64,000 nt of DNA from Epiperipatus broadwayi. Taxonomy: Eukaryota > Onychophora > Udeonychophora > Euonychophora > Peripatidae. Below, piece by piece: positions 38,140-48,150 of this stretch; the first letter of the stretch is position 1; the number at the start of each line of letters is the position of its first letter. The notes under the pieces were generated by a model that was given only the letters and a program-made list of their open reading frames with translations, searched no databases and was not told where the DNA came from. Position numbers and translations under genes: made by a program. Location: NCBI GenBank assembly GCA_028023455.1, contig JAQFVV010000150.1:2925550-2989549 (forward strand), given 5' to 3'.

Positions 38140-38745
38140 TTCAAATGTCATATCTTTTGCCCACACACTTTTTATACCATGCATTTTAGCATTTTAAATA
38201 AATATATTAATAATTATTCCTAATCAATTATTAGGTTAAATATTATCCTATCATTTTTAATAAAAATAGATTTATTGAAGCTAAATGCTGCCAAGATATG
38301 AGTATAGTGATATCTTAAAATTAAATTGTCATAATTTTATAATGCTAAATGCAAAATAAATGGTAATGACACATGATATATGATAGATTGTGACTGAACA
38401 ACTGAAGAGTGTGGCTTCATCTAAAAATACATTTTGGGAGTTATTCAACTTTCTCATATGTCTACTTATATGTTTTAAGAATCAGTCGTAGAATAGAAAT
38501 TTTAGTATATTTAAAAGTGATAAAATATGGAAAAGAGACATGAAGTTGAAATAATAACATATGATTACATATAATAAAAAATGAATGTGTTAATCTTCAA
38601 ATGGATTTAAAGTCAATATCTGAGCTATGAATAATATGATAATCTCTAGTTTAATAAATACATAGGACTAATTATTAATGTGTTTAACTAAAGTGGATGA
38701 TGCCAAAGTTGTAACTGCAGAAAGTTTGACACTTGTAAATTAATT
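38140..38745. mobile_element. S-family inverted pair (MITE-like, about 600 bp)
   Basis: The left copy at 38140-38260 (AATGTCATATCTTTTG, TAAATATATTAATAATTAT, ATTATTAGGTTA) is in plus orientation. The right copy at about 38630-38740 (AATCTCTAGTTTAATAAATA, AACTAAAGTGGATGATGCC, GAAAGTTTGACA) is the reverse complement. Together they behave as about 110-bp terminal inverted repeats around a 370-bp unique centre with no open frame. Confidence 0.5.
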
Positions 38746-38902
38746 TGTAGTAATCAAATAAATTAATGTGAATTGAACTTGGCAATACCTTTAGGCTTTG
38801 TGACATGTTAAACATTCCTCTATATTATTACATATGGTACAAATTGTGTTTAAAAACAAGTATCAGATGGTACTAAATTCTTTAATTGGTGAACTCTTTA
38901 TG
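38746..38902. other. AT-rich flank of the hAT insertion
   Basis: Nothing recognised before the target duplication at 38903. Confidence 0.5.
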
Positions 38903-38910
38903 GTTTAGAG

Positions 38911-39823
38911 CAGGGGTGAGGAACTGGACACAGAAAAAGCATTGAAAGTCAGTGAAACAATCAAAATAAAACAATCTTGTTGCTGGCTATAGACACTGGA
39001 TAGCTATTACTTAAATTATGTAACATCTTACAAAGCAAAATTGTCTCATCTCTGGTGATACATACTAAATAAACAATCTTAAGTGGATCTTAAGTGGTGC
39101 ACACTGGATAGTCAATCTAGCTAGTCACTAAATCTTAAGTGGTATGACATATACTACAAAGCAAAATAATCTCTCCATTGATGACTATCGAAACAAAGCA
39201 AAATAATCTCTTCACATACTGGATAGCTATAAAGAATGAGTTCAAAGCAAAATAATTTCATCACCGATGATACTAATTGAGTTCAGTAAATGTCACATAA
39301 ATAATGATAAATTTCCCACATTAAAAAAGCATGCATTTAAATATGCATCTGTGTTTGAAAAAACATACTGCTGTGAGCAGTTTTTTTTCAAAACATAGCA
39401 TTACAAACAGGCAACTACACTACAGACTGACTGGAAAGACAGTTAACGAGTAACAACATCACCAAAACTAAACAGGCAACTACACTACAGACTGACTGGA
39501 AAGACAGTTAATGAGTAACAACATCACCAAAACTAAACAGGCAACTACACTACAAACTGACTGAAAAGACAGTTAACGAGTAACAACATCACCAAAACTA
39601 AACAGGCAACTACACTACAGACTGACTGGAAAGATAGTTAACGAGTAACAACATCACCAAAACTAACTAATATTTAATGCCTCATGAAAGAGAAGCAATT
39701 TCAGCCATCACATTAGAGATGACCAATATATCAGGCTGATTTTTAAGATAATTTTATATGGACCATGAATGCTGTTATAAATATTCAAATGACCTTTGGC
39801 AGAAAAAAGATTCTCCACTCCTG
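38911..39823. mobile_element. Non-autonomous hAT-type DNA transposon, 913 bp, complete
   Basis: Ends are CAGGGGTGAGGAACT at the left and, read inward on the minus strand, CAGGAGTGGAGAATC at the right: hAT-style imperfect terminal inverted repeats. It is flanked by an exact 8-bp target duplication GTTTAGAG at 38903-38910 and 39824-39831, which fits the hAT nTnnnnAn preference. The interior has no transposase frame. It contains four dispersed copies of a CAAAGCAAAATAATCTC-like motif (39033, 39155, 39194, 39241) and a 65-bp minisatellite. Mobilisation would need a transposase supplied in trans. Confidence 0.85.
39404..39664. repeat. 65-bp minisatellite, four copies, inside the hAT element
   Basis: The unit begins at GCAACTACACTACAGACTGA and contains AGTTAACGAGTAACAACATC. 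It recurs at 39411, 39476, 39541 and 39606, exactly 65 bp apart, with only one to three differences per copy, then stops at AACTAACTAATATTT. Confidence 0.93.
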
Positions 39824-39831
39824 GTTTAGAG

Positions 39832-41687
39832 GAATGATAGAATGGCAAATTGTAATGCTCAGAGTCCCAGAAGATCACCAGTCCAAATCTACTGCTGTCT
39901 TTGAATGTGTAAATTACTGATTAATTTATGTAAATATCCTGAAAATTTCTGATTAATAAATCCACAATTATCATTTTGGATTTGATTTTCTATTGGTGGT
40001 TTGGTCACTGAGCTTTGCTTTCCACCGAATGGATATGATTAAGATCTTGTGCTCTCTTTTTATATATTTGACTGATGATTCAATGGAATTTTCTTTACCT
40101 GTATTTATTTAAGATTCTATAATGTTGTATATTGCTACAAACTGTCTTAATGTTTTTATTTTATTGTTGCAATCAAATTGTGATGCTGTTACTAATTGTT
40201 ACAAAGACAAAAATATCTCATTATACTGGTGAATTTTGTATGATTACATTTATCAATACTAAGTTTAGATGCTATTATGCTGGGACCAAAAGATTTACAT
40301 TACTTTCATGCTTATCCTAATTAATACAATTTGTTTATATATTTGACCAATATCTACTCCTTACCATTACGCAGTATCATATTTATATTGCTATCATTAT
40401 GTCTTATCTTTAGGAATTTTTATTTCATAATACTTTTGGAAAATTTCTGATCACATTCTTTAATTTTTTCTTTTAATACCACTACAAACTTCTAGTTCAT
40501 TACCAGACCATTATATTGGTGTTGGTACTATCATGTTGACCATTCGCTACTTTCCAAGAGGCATTATACTCTGTAATAGCTGTCACTATTTTCCTCTAAA
40601 TTCTAAGTGGAACCTTCTCATTTGCAAATTTTTATTACCTGGTCTGAATTTACTTTGCACACTTTATATATATTACATATATAAATAAGCAAAATTTTAA
40701 GCAAATTAAATAAATGCTTCCTTGGTTTTATTGTGTATTAAAACCTTGACATAAGAGTTTTTATTTGCATTTAGGTTTGTTACTTATGAAAAGGTTTCCA
40801 TTTTATATAATGCATCGTCATCATTAGTGATTTAAAAATGCCTAAAATAGATTTTAATTATTCTTTTTATTAAAACGTAGACAATTATTAATTTCGGTCT
40901 ACAAAGTTATATAAAATTTCAGATGCATTCCTGATAATAAAAGATAATCTTTTAAAGAATTTATTTCTATCATAATTCTACTTAGACTTATTTTAAAACA
41001 TATGTTATAATTATCATTGAGAGATAGCAGTTATTAGACTTTACAGCACTCCTGCACACACACGAATTTAATGTGTAAACCTTTTAATCTTTGATCCTGC
41101 TTATTTCAAATAATCTTTCACTAAATATCCAAATAATTGAAAATCATTGTTTATTAATTAGAAAGTATTAAATAATATTAGTGTAGAAACATTATTTCTA
41201 TATATATTATATATATTTGCTTTAAAATCGTTGCATTTTCTGCCGTTATCATTACCGCAAATGACTTTCAATAAATACAAAAAATGACTACCAATTGTCC
41301 TTTATCATGTCAAAAATCATTACATATTTATTAAATTCGGATATGGACTTTATTTTATTATTAATTATTTTTTAAGATAGAATATTTGAAGTGTAAGATG
41401 AATAGATTGTGGTTGAAATCTATATATATATGAAGCCTAATAAATGCATTTTAAATCTTTTCTGTTACCCAAATTATAAAAATAATCTTTTATTTATACG
41501 GTATTTCATCATCACCTTTGTGTTACAAGTTTTATAATACAGTAATTATTAATTATAAATTCTAAGTCAAAGCAAAGAATTTTAGCTATAAAGATATGCT
41601 TAATGTTTTTATTTTTGAATATATTAAATTACCTCAATATTACCGCATATTCTTTTAAATTCATATAAATAAAGATACAATAAAAGA
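39832..41687. other. AT-rich intergenic DNA
   Basis: No gene is recognised. The plus frame at 40132-40320 is cysteine/leucine-rich chance sequence. Short TA runs occur near 40672-40685 and 41200-41215. Confidence 0.5.
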
Positions 41688-41742
41688 GAAATGACCCCCA
41701 AGATGCATTTCGTACTGAACCACCACCATCAGTTGGTTGGTA
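41688..41742 (+). mobile_element. F-family core fragment
   Basis: GAAATGACCCCCAAGATGCA, TTTCGTACTGAACCACCACC and ATCAGTTGGTT match the interior core of the F family. Both arms are absent. Confidence 0.5.
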
Positions 41743-41864
41743 ATATTGAGATTAGTTAATATATTTATAAAGATATTACATGTGGAAAAAAGAATCGTGA
41801 ATAACTCCATGTGTTTAAATCTTTCATTTAATCTTTAATTGAGTTTTGAAGATTATATCTGTGC

Positions 41865-42415
41865 TAGAGATAATCTCTAGTTTAGTAAATGATTAATAAT
41901 AGTCATTACTATATTTATCTAAAATGGATGGTGTCAATGATGTGGGTTGAGTTAATTTGACACCTGTAATTTAAAATGTAATTATTTTTATTTACTGCAC
42001 TGAAACATCTAGACTGAGAATAAAAGTTCTCATCTAACTCTAAAAACGAATTTTATGTATATATTTAAAATTCCACTTCTCCATCATTATTGAAATATAT
42101 GAATAAAAATCTGTAAAAAGAAACACAACTCTCTAAATGCATTTTATTTTTAATCACCACTGTTCAGTTAGCCCATATTTTAATTTCTTACACATATTTT
42201 TATTTCACTATTTTTTATTTTTAGTCATCACTTTTTAGTTGGTTTTAATCTCTGGACATGTTTTTATTTCACTATTTTTTTAATATCAAATTATTACAAT
42301 CTAATCTATAAATGTCAAACTTCCTGCACTTACATCTTTGGTCCCGTCCACCTAAAATAAATTCATCATGATCATTACTAATTATTGATCAGAGTAGAAA
42401 TTATCTTATCATTTT
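41865..42415. mobile_element. S-family inverted pair, opposite arrangement
   Basis: A minus-oriented copy at about 41865-41975 (AATCTCTAGTTTAGTAAATG, TAAAATGGATGGTGTCAA) and a plus-oriented copy at about 42300-42410 (AAATGTCAAACTTCCTGCA, TGATCATTACTAATTATTGA) face the other way from the 38-kb pair. They flank about 330 bp without an open frame, including a tandem-like pair TTTTTATTTCACTATTTTTT at 42197 and 42259. Confidence 0.45.
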
Positions 42416-42985
42416 TATCTTAAATAAAAATTTTAAACTCAAGTATAAAGTTAATATATCTCCTTTTAATTAAAAATAAACATGTGGTATTTTTAATCCA
42501 ACTTCATTTGCTTTTTTAAAAATATATTATCATTTTTGGATATTCTTAAAAATTTAATTCCACCACACCTGCTTGAATCATATAAAGCAAAATAATTAAA
42601 AAGGGCTAATTACTCCTAAGAGGGTCTTTAATGAGATAAAGCCATCCAAATTTACAGCAGGATTAATTTGAAATTAAGCTTTTTCTTTCTCCATGTAATT
42701 TACAATTACTCTCAGCATTCCCAAATGGAATAACAAGAAAATGTATCTATCTACACTACCATCAATCACACGCTTAGCTTTACTATGAATTTTCTACTGG
42801 AGTGGATATTTAATTCGTTTTCTAGAGGTTTTATTCCTCCTTTTTCTTGGTCATTACAACTGTGACTCTTTTAACATTTATTTTCAAACTTTCACTTACT
42901 CTACAATATATGACTTTATAAATTTGTGCTATGTATGTATAATTAATTACTTGGATTTTTAAATTTTTTATTCCCCTCATAAATC
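42416..42985. other. AT-rich intergenic DNA
   Basis: Nothing recognised. Confidence 0.5.
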
Positions 42986-42989
42986 TTAC

Positions 42990-43760
42990 TCTCTTAATTT
43001 TTCAATTCTTTGAAAATAATTCTTATTTCCAACCACACTTTATTGATGGTTTCTTGACTATCTTTAGCCTTTATTTCGTCATTTTGCTGTAACTGTTCAA
43101 CACTTGGAAACCTTCTCTTCTAAGCTTTGCTGCTTATTTATATACGCTATTTCTATGACATCATCAGAACATTCTATTTCTTTCTCTTCATGCTTTTCAA
43201 CAATAGTAGTCATTTCTAAACGAATCTGTTCTAATGCTCTACGATTTTCTATTTTTACCCTTTCTATTATCTCATGTAGCAATTCTATTTTGCTTTCTTG
43301 CTCAATTTTATTTTGCTGTCTTTCTTGTCATGCCTATACAACTTTATTCTCAATCTGGATTAAATCTTTCTGTAATTCTTTTACAATTTCTTTTCTCATC
43401 TGTTTATATCGCTTTTTAATTTGGGACTCTAGGTTTTCAAACATTTCATTTTGTTTTTCAAATTTTATAGTTGTCTTTTGATTTTGACTTTCTATTTTTT
43501 TTAAAATATTTCTTTTTTATTGATTCTCAAACTTTATGGTTGTCTCTTTATTTTGACTTTCTATTTTTTTCTAATATTTCCCTTTTTTTTTTGATTTTCA
43601 AGTTTTTTCAATTTCTTTTTCAAACATTTCCCTTATTATTGAACCTAATCACATCATTATTTGAGACTTCTGTTTGATATTTAGTTTGTTCCTCTCTGGA
43701 AATGTTTTCTGTTTCTTTTTCTAGATCCTTCATTTTTACTTTCAGTCTAGTATACTTCTA
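42990..43760 (-). pseudogene. Broken coiled-coil reading frame, probable mobile-element gag/ORF1 relic
   Basis: On the minus strand, three frames together read as a charged, heptad-rich protein: KMKDLEKETENISREEQTKY (about 43680-43735), an internal duplication KKIESQNKETTIKFENQ / KKIESQNQKTTIKFEKQ (about 43455-43580), then ESQIKKRYKQMRKEIVKELQ, and finally the 61-codon frame 43097-43282 beginning MLHEIIERVKIENRRALEQI. Stops and frameshifts separate them. The content suggests a long coiled coil, as in gag-like or ORF1 proteins, but no zinc knuckle or family signature is visible. Plus-strand frames over it are shadows. Confidence 0.4.
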
Positions 43761-44690
43761 ATTATTCATAATATTTAATTACAATATTTACTTTTTAAAA
43801 TAACACTATTTAAAATAATTTATGCTTAATTTCTTATTCAATGGGTTTGTATGACTAACCACTCTTTTACTCTGTAGCCCTATTTATTATTACCTGCCTG
43901 ATTATTTTATTGCCTTCCATTTCATTACTGTGGCCTATTAATATGCACATTTAATTATATTATTTATTATATTTTCTATTAATATCAAAATTCAACAAAT
44001 ATTCAATTCAGTTAATAATTGAACTGTTAGCCTCCTCTCTGCTCCCACGTTTCTTACCAAATTATTATTCTCTATTTATCAAATAGCCAAGGTATCAAGT
44101 ACTCACATTAGATGCCAATTTATAACTGACTTGGGTATTTTAAATGTTAGATCCTCAGGATCATACTGAAGTATTCACGTTGGAAGACAATTATAACAAT
44201 CTTGCAACAATTTGACATAAAGAGATAATCCAAATAACAGAAATAAAACAAAATAGGAGTAAAAAATATAATTTCATTTAATCATAAATTATATTAATGG
44301 TCAGACCTAGCTTTATTAATAAAATATTATAGACTAAGGTCACCTTTCCAGACCATTCAATCACTCTTAAGTAACTGAAGAAAAATTAGATCTTATATGC
44401 ATTACACATTTATATTAGCACCATCCCAAAACTGGAAAAACCATAGGAAGATATTCTATACCATCAATATTATTAATGAATAATATGACTAATCCAATAG
44501 AATATGAACTCTTATCTCCCTAGTTATTATAAAGTTTAAAAATATTAAAAAAATATTAAAATAAAGTTTAATTTACTATTCAAATGATAAAAATTTATGA
44601 GAAGAAAAACAGGAGACTGGATTAATAAATAACAAACAAAATATTATTACACAATAAGACCTATATTTAAACAATATTACATTAAGATAT
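43761..44690. other. AT-rich intergenic DNA
   Basis: No gene is recognised between the coiled-coil relic and the R array. Confidence 0.45.
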
Positions 44691-44691
44691 A

Positions 44692-46262
44692 AAATAACTA
44701 AACATCAAATGATCATTATCTCTCATGCTTGCTCAGAGCTATTATTAAAACAGGCAAAACTCTCCATACAATAGTGCCACTCAGTGCAAGCCAGAGTAAT
44801 CAAAGGATGCCAGAAGGCTTGTGCATAAAATCCCTATCTAGTGCCTACTCATCAAATATCCCCAGATTAGTTTTTAGCTTGTGGCTTTTATCAGTGAGGA
44901 GCCTTGGATCTGAGAGCACTGCACCTAGAACTTAGGATTTAATGCAACCTTCCAGCATCCACCTTTTATCTCTACTTAACTACAGAAGTATGAGTCTAAA
45001 ATTAGAAAACACAATAATATAGATCTAAACTCAGATCAGTACCCATATATTTGATGTCTTTGGTTCTTTAATAATGATAACCACCACTACCCTATTAGGT
45101 AGGATTGGTATTAAGCCACTAAATATCACATGATCACTATTTCTTATGCTTACCTATAACTGGTATTAAAACAGGCAAAACTCTCCATACAGTAGTGCCA
45201 CTCAGTGCAAGCCAGAGTAATCAATGGGTGCCAGAAGACTTGTGTATAAAATCCTTATCTAGTGCCTACTCATCCAATATCCCCAGACTGATTTCTAGCT
45301 TGTGGCTTTAATCAGTGAGGAGTCTTGGATCTGAGAGGACTGCACCTAGATATTAGCATCTAATGCAACTCTCCAGAAGCCACCTTTTATCTCTACTTAA
45401 CTACAAAACTATGAATATAAAATTGAAAACATAATATTTTTAATCCAAGATTATTAGCTTATGTAGTCATATAAGTCTGAACTCATTTCAGTACCCATAC
45501 TTTTTTGGTGTCTTTCGTTCTTTAATAACTATAGCCACCACTATCCTATTAGGCAGGATTGGTATTAAATCACTAAACATCACTTGATCACTATTTCTTA
45601 TGCTTGCTCATAACTGTTATTAAAAGAGCAAAACTCTTCAGATCCAAGACTCCTCACTGATGAAAGCCACAAGGTAAAAACTAGTCTGGCAATATTGGAT
45701 GAATATGCACTAGTTAGGGATTTTAGGCACAAGACTTCTGGTATCTATTGATTACCCTGGATTGCACTGAGTGGCTCTACTGTATGGAGATTTTTGACTG
45801 TTTAATAGCAGTTATGAGCAAGCATAAGAAATGGTGGTCATGTGATGTTTAGTGGATTAATACTAATCCTATGTAATAGGACAGTGGAGGCTATGGTTAT
45901 TGAACCAAAGACACCAAAATGTATGGGTACTGAAGTGAGTTCTGACCTATATGACTATATAAGCTAATGAGCTTGGATTAAAAATATTATGTTTTCGATT
46001 TTAGACTCATAGTTTTGTAGTTAAATAGAGATAAAAGGTGGCTGCTAGAGGATTGCCTTAGATCCTAAGATCTAGGTGCAGGGCTTTCAGATCCAAGGCT
46101 TCTCACTGATGAAAGCCACAAGATACAAACTAGTCTGAGTATATTGAATGAGTAGGCACTAGATAGAGATTTTATGCACAAGTCTTCTGGTACCCAATGA
46201 TTACTCTGGCTTGCACTGAGTGGCACTACTGAATAAAGAGTTTTGCCTGTTTTAATAAGATA
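44692..46262. repeat. R-family array: tandem units then inverted units
   Basis: Unit starts (AACATCANNTGATCANTAT) fall at 44701, 45121 and 45576, spacings of 420 and 455 bp. Each unit runs through AAAACAGGCAAAACTCTCCA, CACTCAGTGCAAGCCAGAGT, GTGCCTACTCATC and TTAGCTTGTGGCTTT to CACCTTTTATCTCTACTTAA. The third unit breaks at about 45640, where the sequence flips: 45640-45870 and 45870-46258 are reverse-complement units (GATCCAAGACTCCTCACTGA, GCACTGAGTGGC, TGTATGGAGA, ATGTGATGTTTAGTGG). Related single copies lie at 2.7, 35.5, 47.25 and 57.7 kb. It is non-coding. Confidence 0.85.
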
Positions 46263-46944
46263 TAAAATAATAGTAAATACTTAAATATTACCCTTCTTCG
46301 GGTAATCAAGCTTAAAACAAAGTTTTATCAAAGTCTCCGGTTTAAAAATTTTTTTTATTAAGATTATAATTTTTTCATTTGTTTGTTTTTGCATTGTGGA
46401 GTCCATTCCAATAATTGAGATGTTATAAATCCATCCTTGAAAATGTAGAACCATTAATTTAAAAAAAAATATAATTATTAATGGATTTTTTCCAATTTTT
46501 TTTTTACATAGATTTTTTTATCTAATTTTTACACAATTTTTGGCGAAAATTATCACCAAAAATTATACGAGCTGGTTGCTCTAAAATTGTTAAAAATAGA
46601 AGGTTATGACATAAGTTATGTGGACGTGTATAGAATGTGAATGTGAAAAACATTAATCCGAGAGTTTCTTTATTTGACCATTTCATGCATTATGGTTACA
46701 CTTATGTGTGAGCACTTTATGAAAGATATGAAAATAAAATTGTTTTTAGAATGAAGAAGGAAAAAACTGATTTTAAGACATATTGGAACATCTCTTCTAT
46801 CGCAATAAGCTCAACATTTTCTTATTTGTTTCGCGTTTTATTCAACTATTATCTAATTTTAAACTTACACTTCTGTTTACTTTTACTGTTTATATATAAA
46901 TTTTTTCTACAGTACAGGCTTTTTTATACCTGTACTCCAATATG
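46263..46944. other. AT-rich intergenic DNA
   Basis: No gene is recognised. The plus frame at 46751-46954 is hydrophobic (SYLFRVLFNYYLILNLHFCL) and ends in the F-family flank; probably chance. Confidence 0.45.
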
Positions 46945-47093
46945 TAATATGTAGGTAATTTAAACTCAGACTTTTGCATGACTGTCAACTATCTACGCTA
47001 TTTCATACTGCGGACCCACGATCACACACATGTTGAAAAGATATACAATCACCAATATAAGAATTTGGTGCTAAACCAGCACTTGTCAGTAAT
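46945..47093 (+). mobile_element. F-family element, left half
   Basis: GGTAATTTAAACTCAGACTT, TTGCATGACTGTCAACTATC, GATCACACACATGTTGAAAA, ATACAATCACCAATATAAG and GCTAAACCAGCACTTGTCAG follow the order of the 34.7-kb copy and stop before the right arm. Confidence 0.65.
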
Positions 47094-47244
47094 TTTTCAT
47101 TCCAGGAATTTTAAATTCCAGCAAAGGTATAGTAAAATAATAACTAGTCAATGTGAGTAATGAAGCTACGAATTGATGATGAATGATGACTTAAAACCTT
47201 TAAATTTGATAAAAAAAATTCCAGAACTTTGATAACTTAATGAG

Positions 47245-47375
47245 GCAATTTTTTTTATAAAGTAGTGCCACGCAATGCAAGCCAGAGTAATCAATGGATG
47301 CAAGAAGGTTTGTGCATACAATCCTCACAACTCTGGCTTGCATTAGGTTGCACTCCTACATGGAGAGTTTTTGTC
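47245..47375. mobile_element. R-family foldback copy
   Basis: GTAGTGCCACGCAATGCAAG and CCAGAGTAATCAATGGATGC at the left meet the inverted CTCTGGCTTGCATTAGGTTG and TACATGGAGAGTTTTT at the right. This gives a short foldback built from two opposed R-family ends. Confidence 0.65.
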
Positions 47376-47394
47376 AGTATACTTTATACAAAAT

Positions 47395-48150
47395 TTGAGA
47401 TGATTGTATTAGGAGAATTGTTGGGGGTTATAGAAGAAATGAGATAGAAGAATAATTAATAAAGAATAGGGAGTTGGAGAGATGGAGAACTAGTGTGGAG
47501 AGTAAAAAGAGGTTAAATATACATAGAACTAAACAGAATATTAAATGCGAGTTAATTTATAATAATAGTAAAGGAAATAGTTTACTGTTTAAGTTTCAAA
47601 CAGGATCTTTAACAACAAGGGAATATATACATAAATGGAAAAATGTGGGTGATTTAGTCTGCAAGTTGTGTAAGGGGTCTTGCATTGGTGGTCGAGAGGT
47701 CAGCACTGTCTTGCACTTGCAGGCAGTTGCCCGGGTTGCGGGTTCGCATCCCGGCCGATGCTATGACACTTAAAAAAAAAAGTTGTGTAAGGAAGGCCTA
47801 TAAAATATTAGGCATCTGTTAATTGAATGTAATGCCTGCAAACAGAAAGGGTACAAGTAATGAAGTTGTGAAAGAATAAATATAAACAAAGTGATTATAT
47901 AGAAAGTGAGTTCTTGGTTTTATGCTGAGTTTGGGAAAAGATAAGGGGGATTTATATATAAAGACCATGGAGTTGACGAAAATTATGTTGTGGAAATGGG
48001 ATGAAGCAGGATAGAGAAGAATATGGGAAAAAAGAGTGCGGAATGGAAAGGGGGGATAAAGTGGTTAACTGGTTTTTCTGGGCATAGTGCCTCAGAGATT
48101 TCTGACTCCGAATAAGGAGGTCACAGTGCATTGTGCATCGCCTCCGTTAC
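47395..48150 (+). pseudogene. LINE 3' region interrupted by a nested SINE
   Basis: Same LINE family as the copy at 16.8 kb. An open piece from 47474 reads ERWRTSVESKKRLNIHRTKQ and on to FQTGSLTTREYIHKWKNVGD and LVCKLCK, where a SINE interrupts it. After the SINE the frame resumes as KLCKEGL, a stop, NIRHLLIECN, completing a CX2C...H...C knuckle of the kind found after the RT in non-LTR elements. Beyond about 47880 stops and frameshifts abound, and the 3' part (GTGGTTAACTGG, GGGCATAGTGCC, AATAAGGAGG) aligns with the 17.08-kb copy. The RT itself is absent; it is a 5'-truncated dead copy. Confidence 0.7.
47676..47779 (+). mobile_element. tRNA-derived SINE (about 105 bp) with 13-bp target duplication
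   Basis: The head is tRNA-like: A-box TGGTCGAGAGG (about 47688-47698) and B-box GGGTTCGCATCCC (about 47740-47752), then GATGCTATGACACTT and a poly(A) tail. AAGTTGTGTAAGG at 47663-47675 is repeated at 47780-47792, the expected hallmark of LINE-assisted insertion. It sits inside LINE coding sequence. The body after the tRNA-like part is only about 15 bp, so this is an unusually short SINE. Confidence 0.85.

Noticed and set aside
43104-43481. 125-codon plus-strand frame rich in Ser, Phe and Cys
   Set aside because: It is the antisense shadow of the coiled-coil relic, which reads better on the minus strand.
44729-44935. 68-codon open frame
   Set aside because: It lies within one unit of the R-family array and is broken in the other units.
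47676-47779. Functional tRNA gene
   Set aside because: A and B boxes are present, but the acceptor stem is missing and the copy has a poly(A) tail and target duplication, so it is a SINE head.
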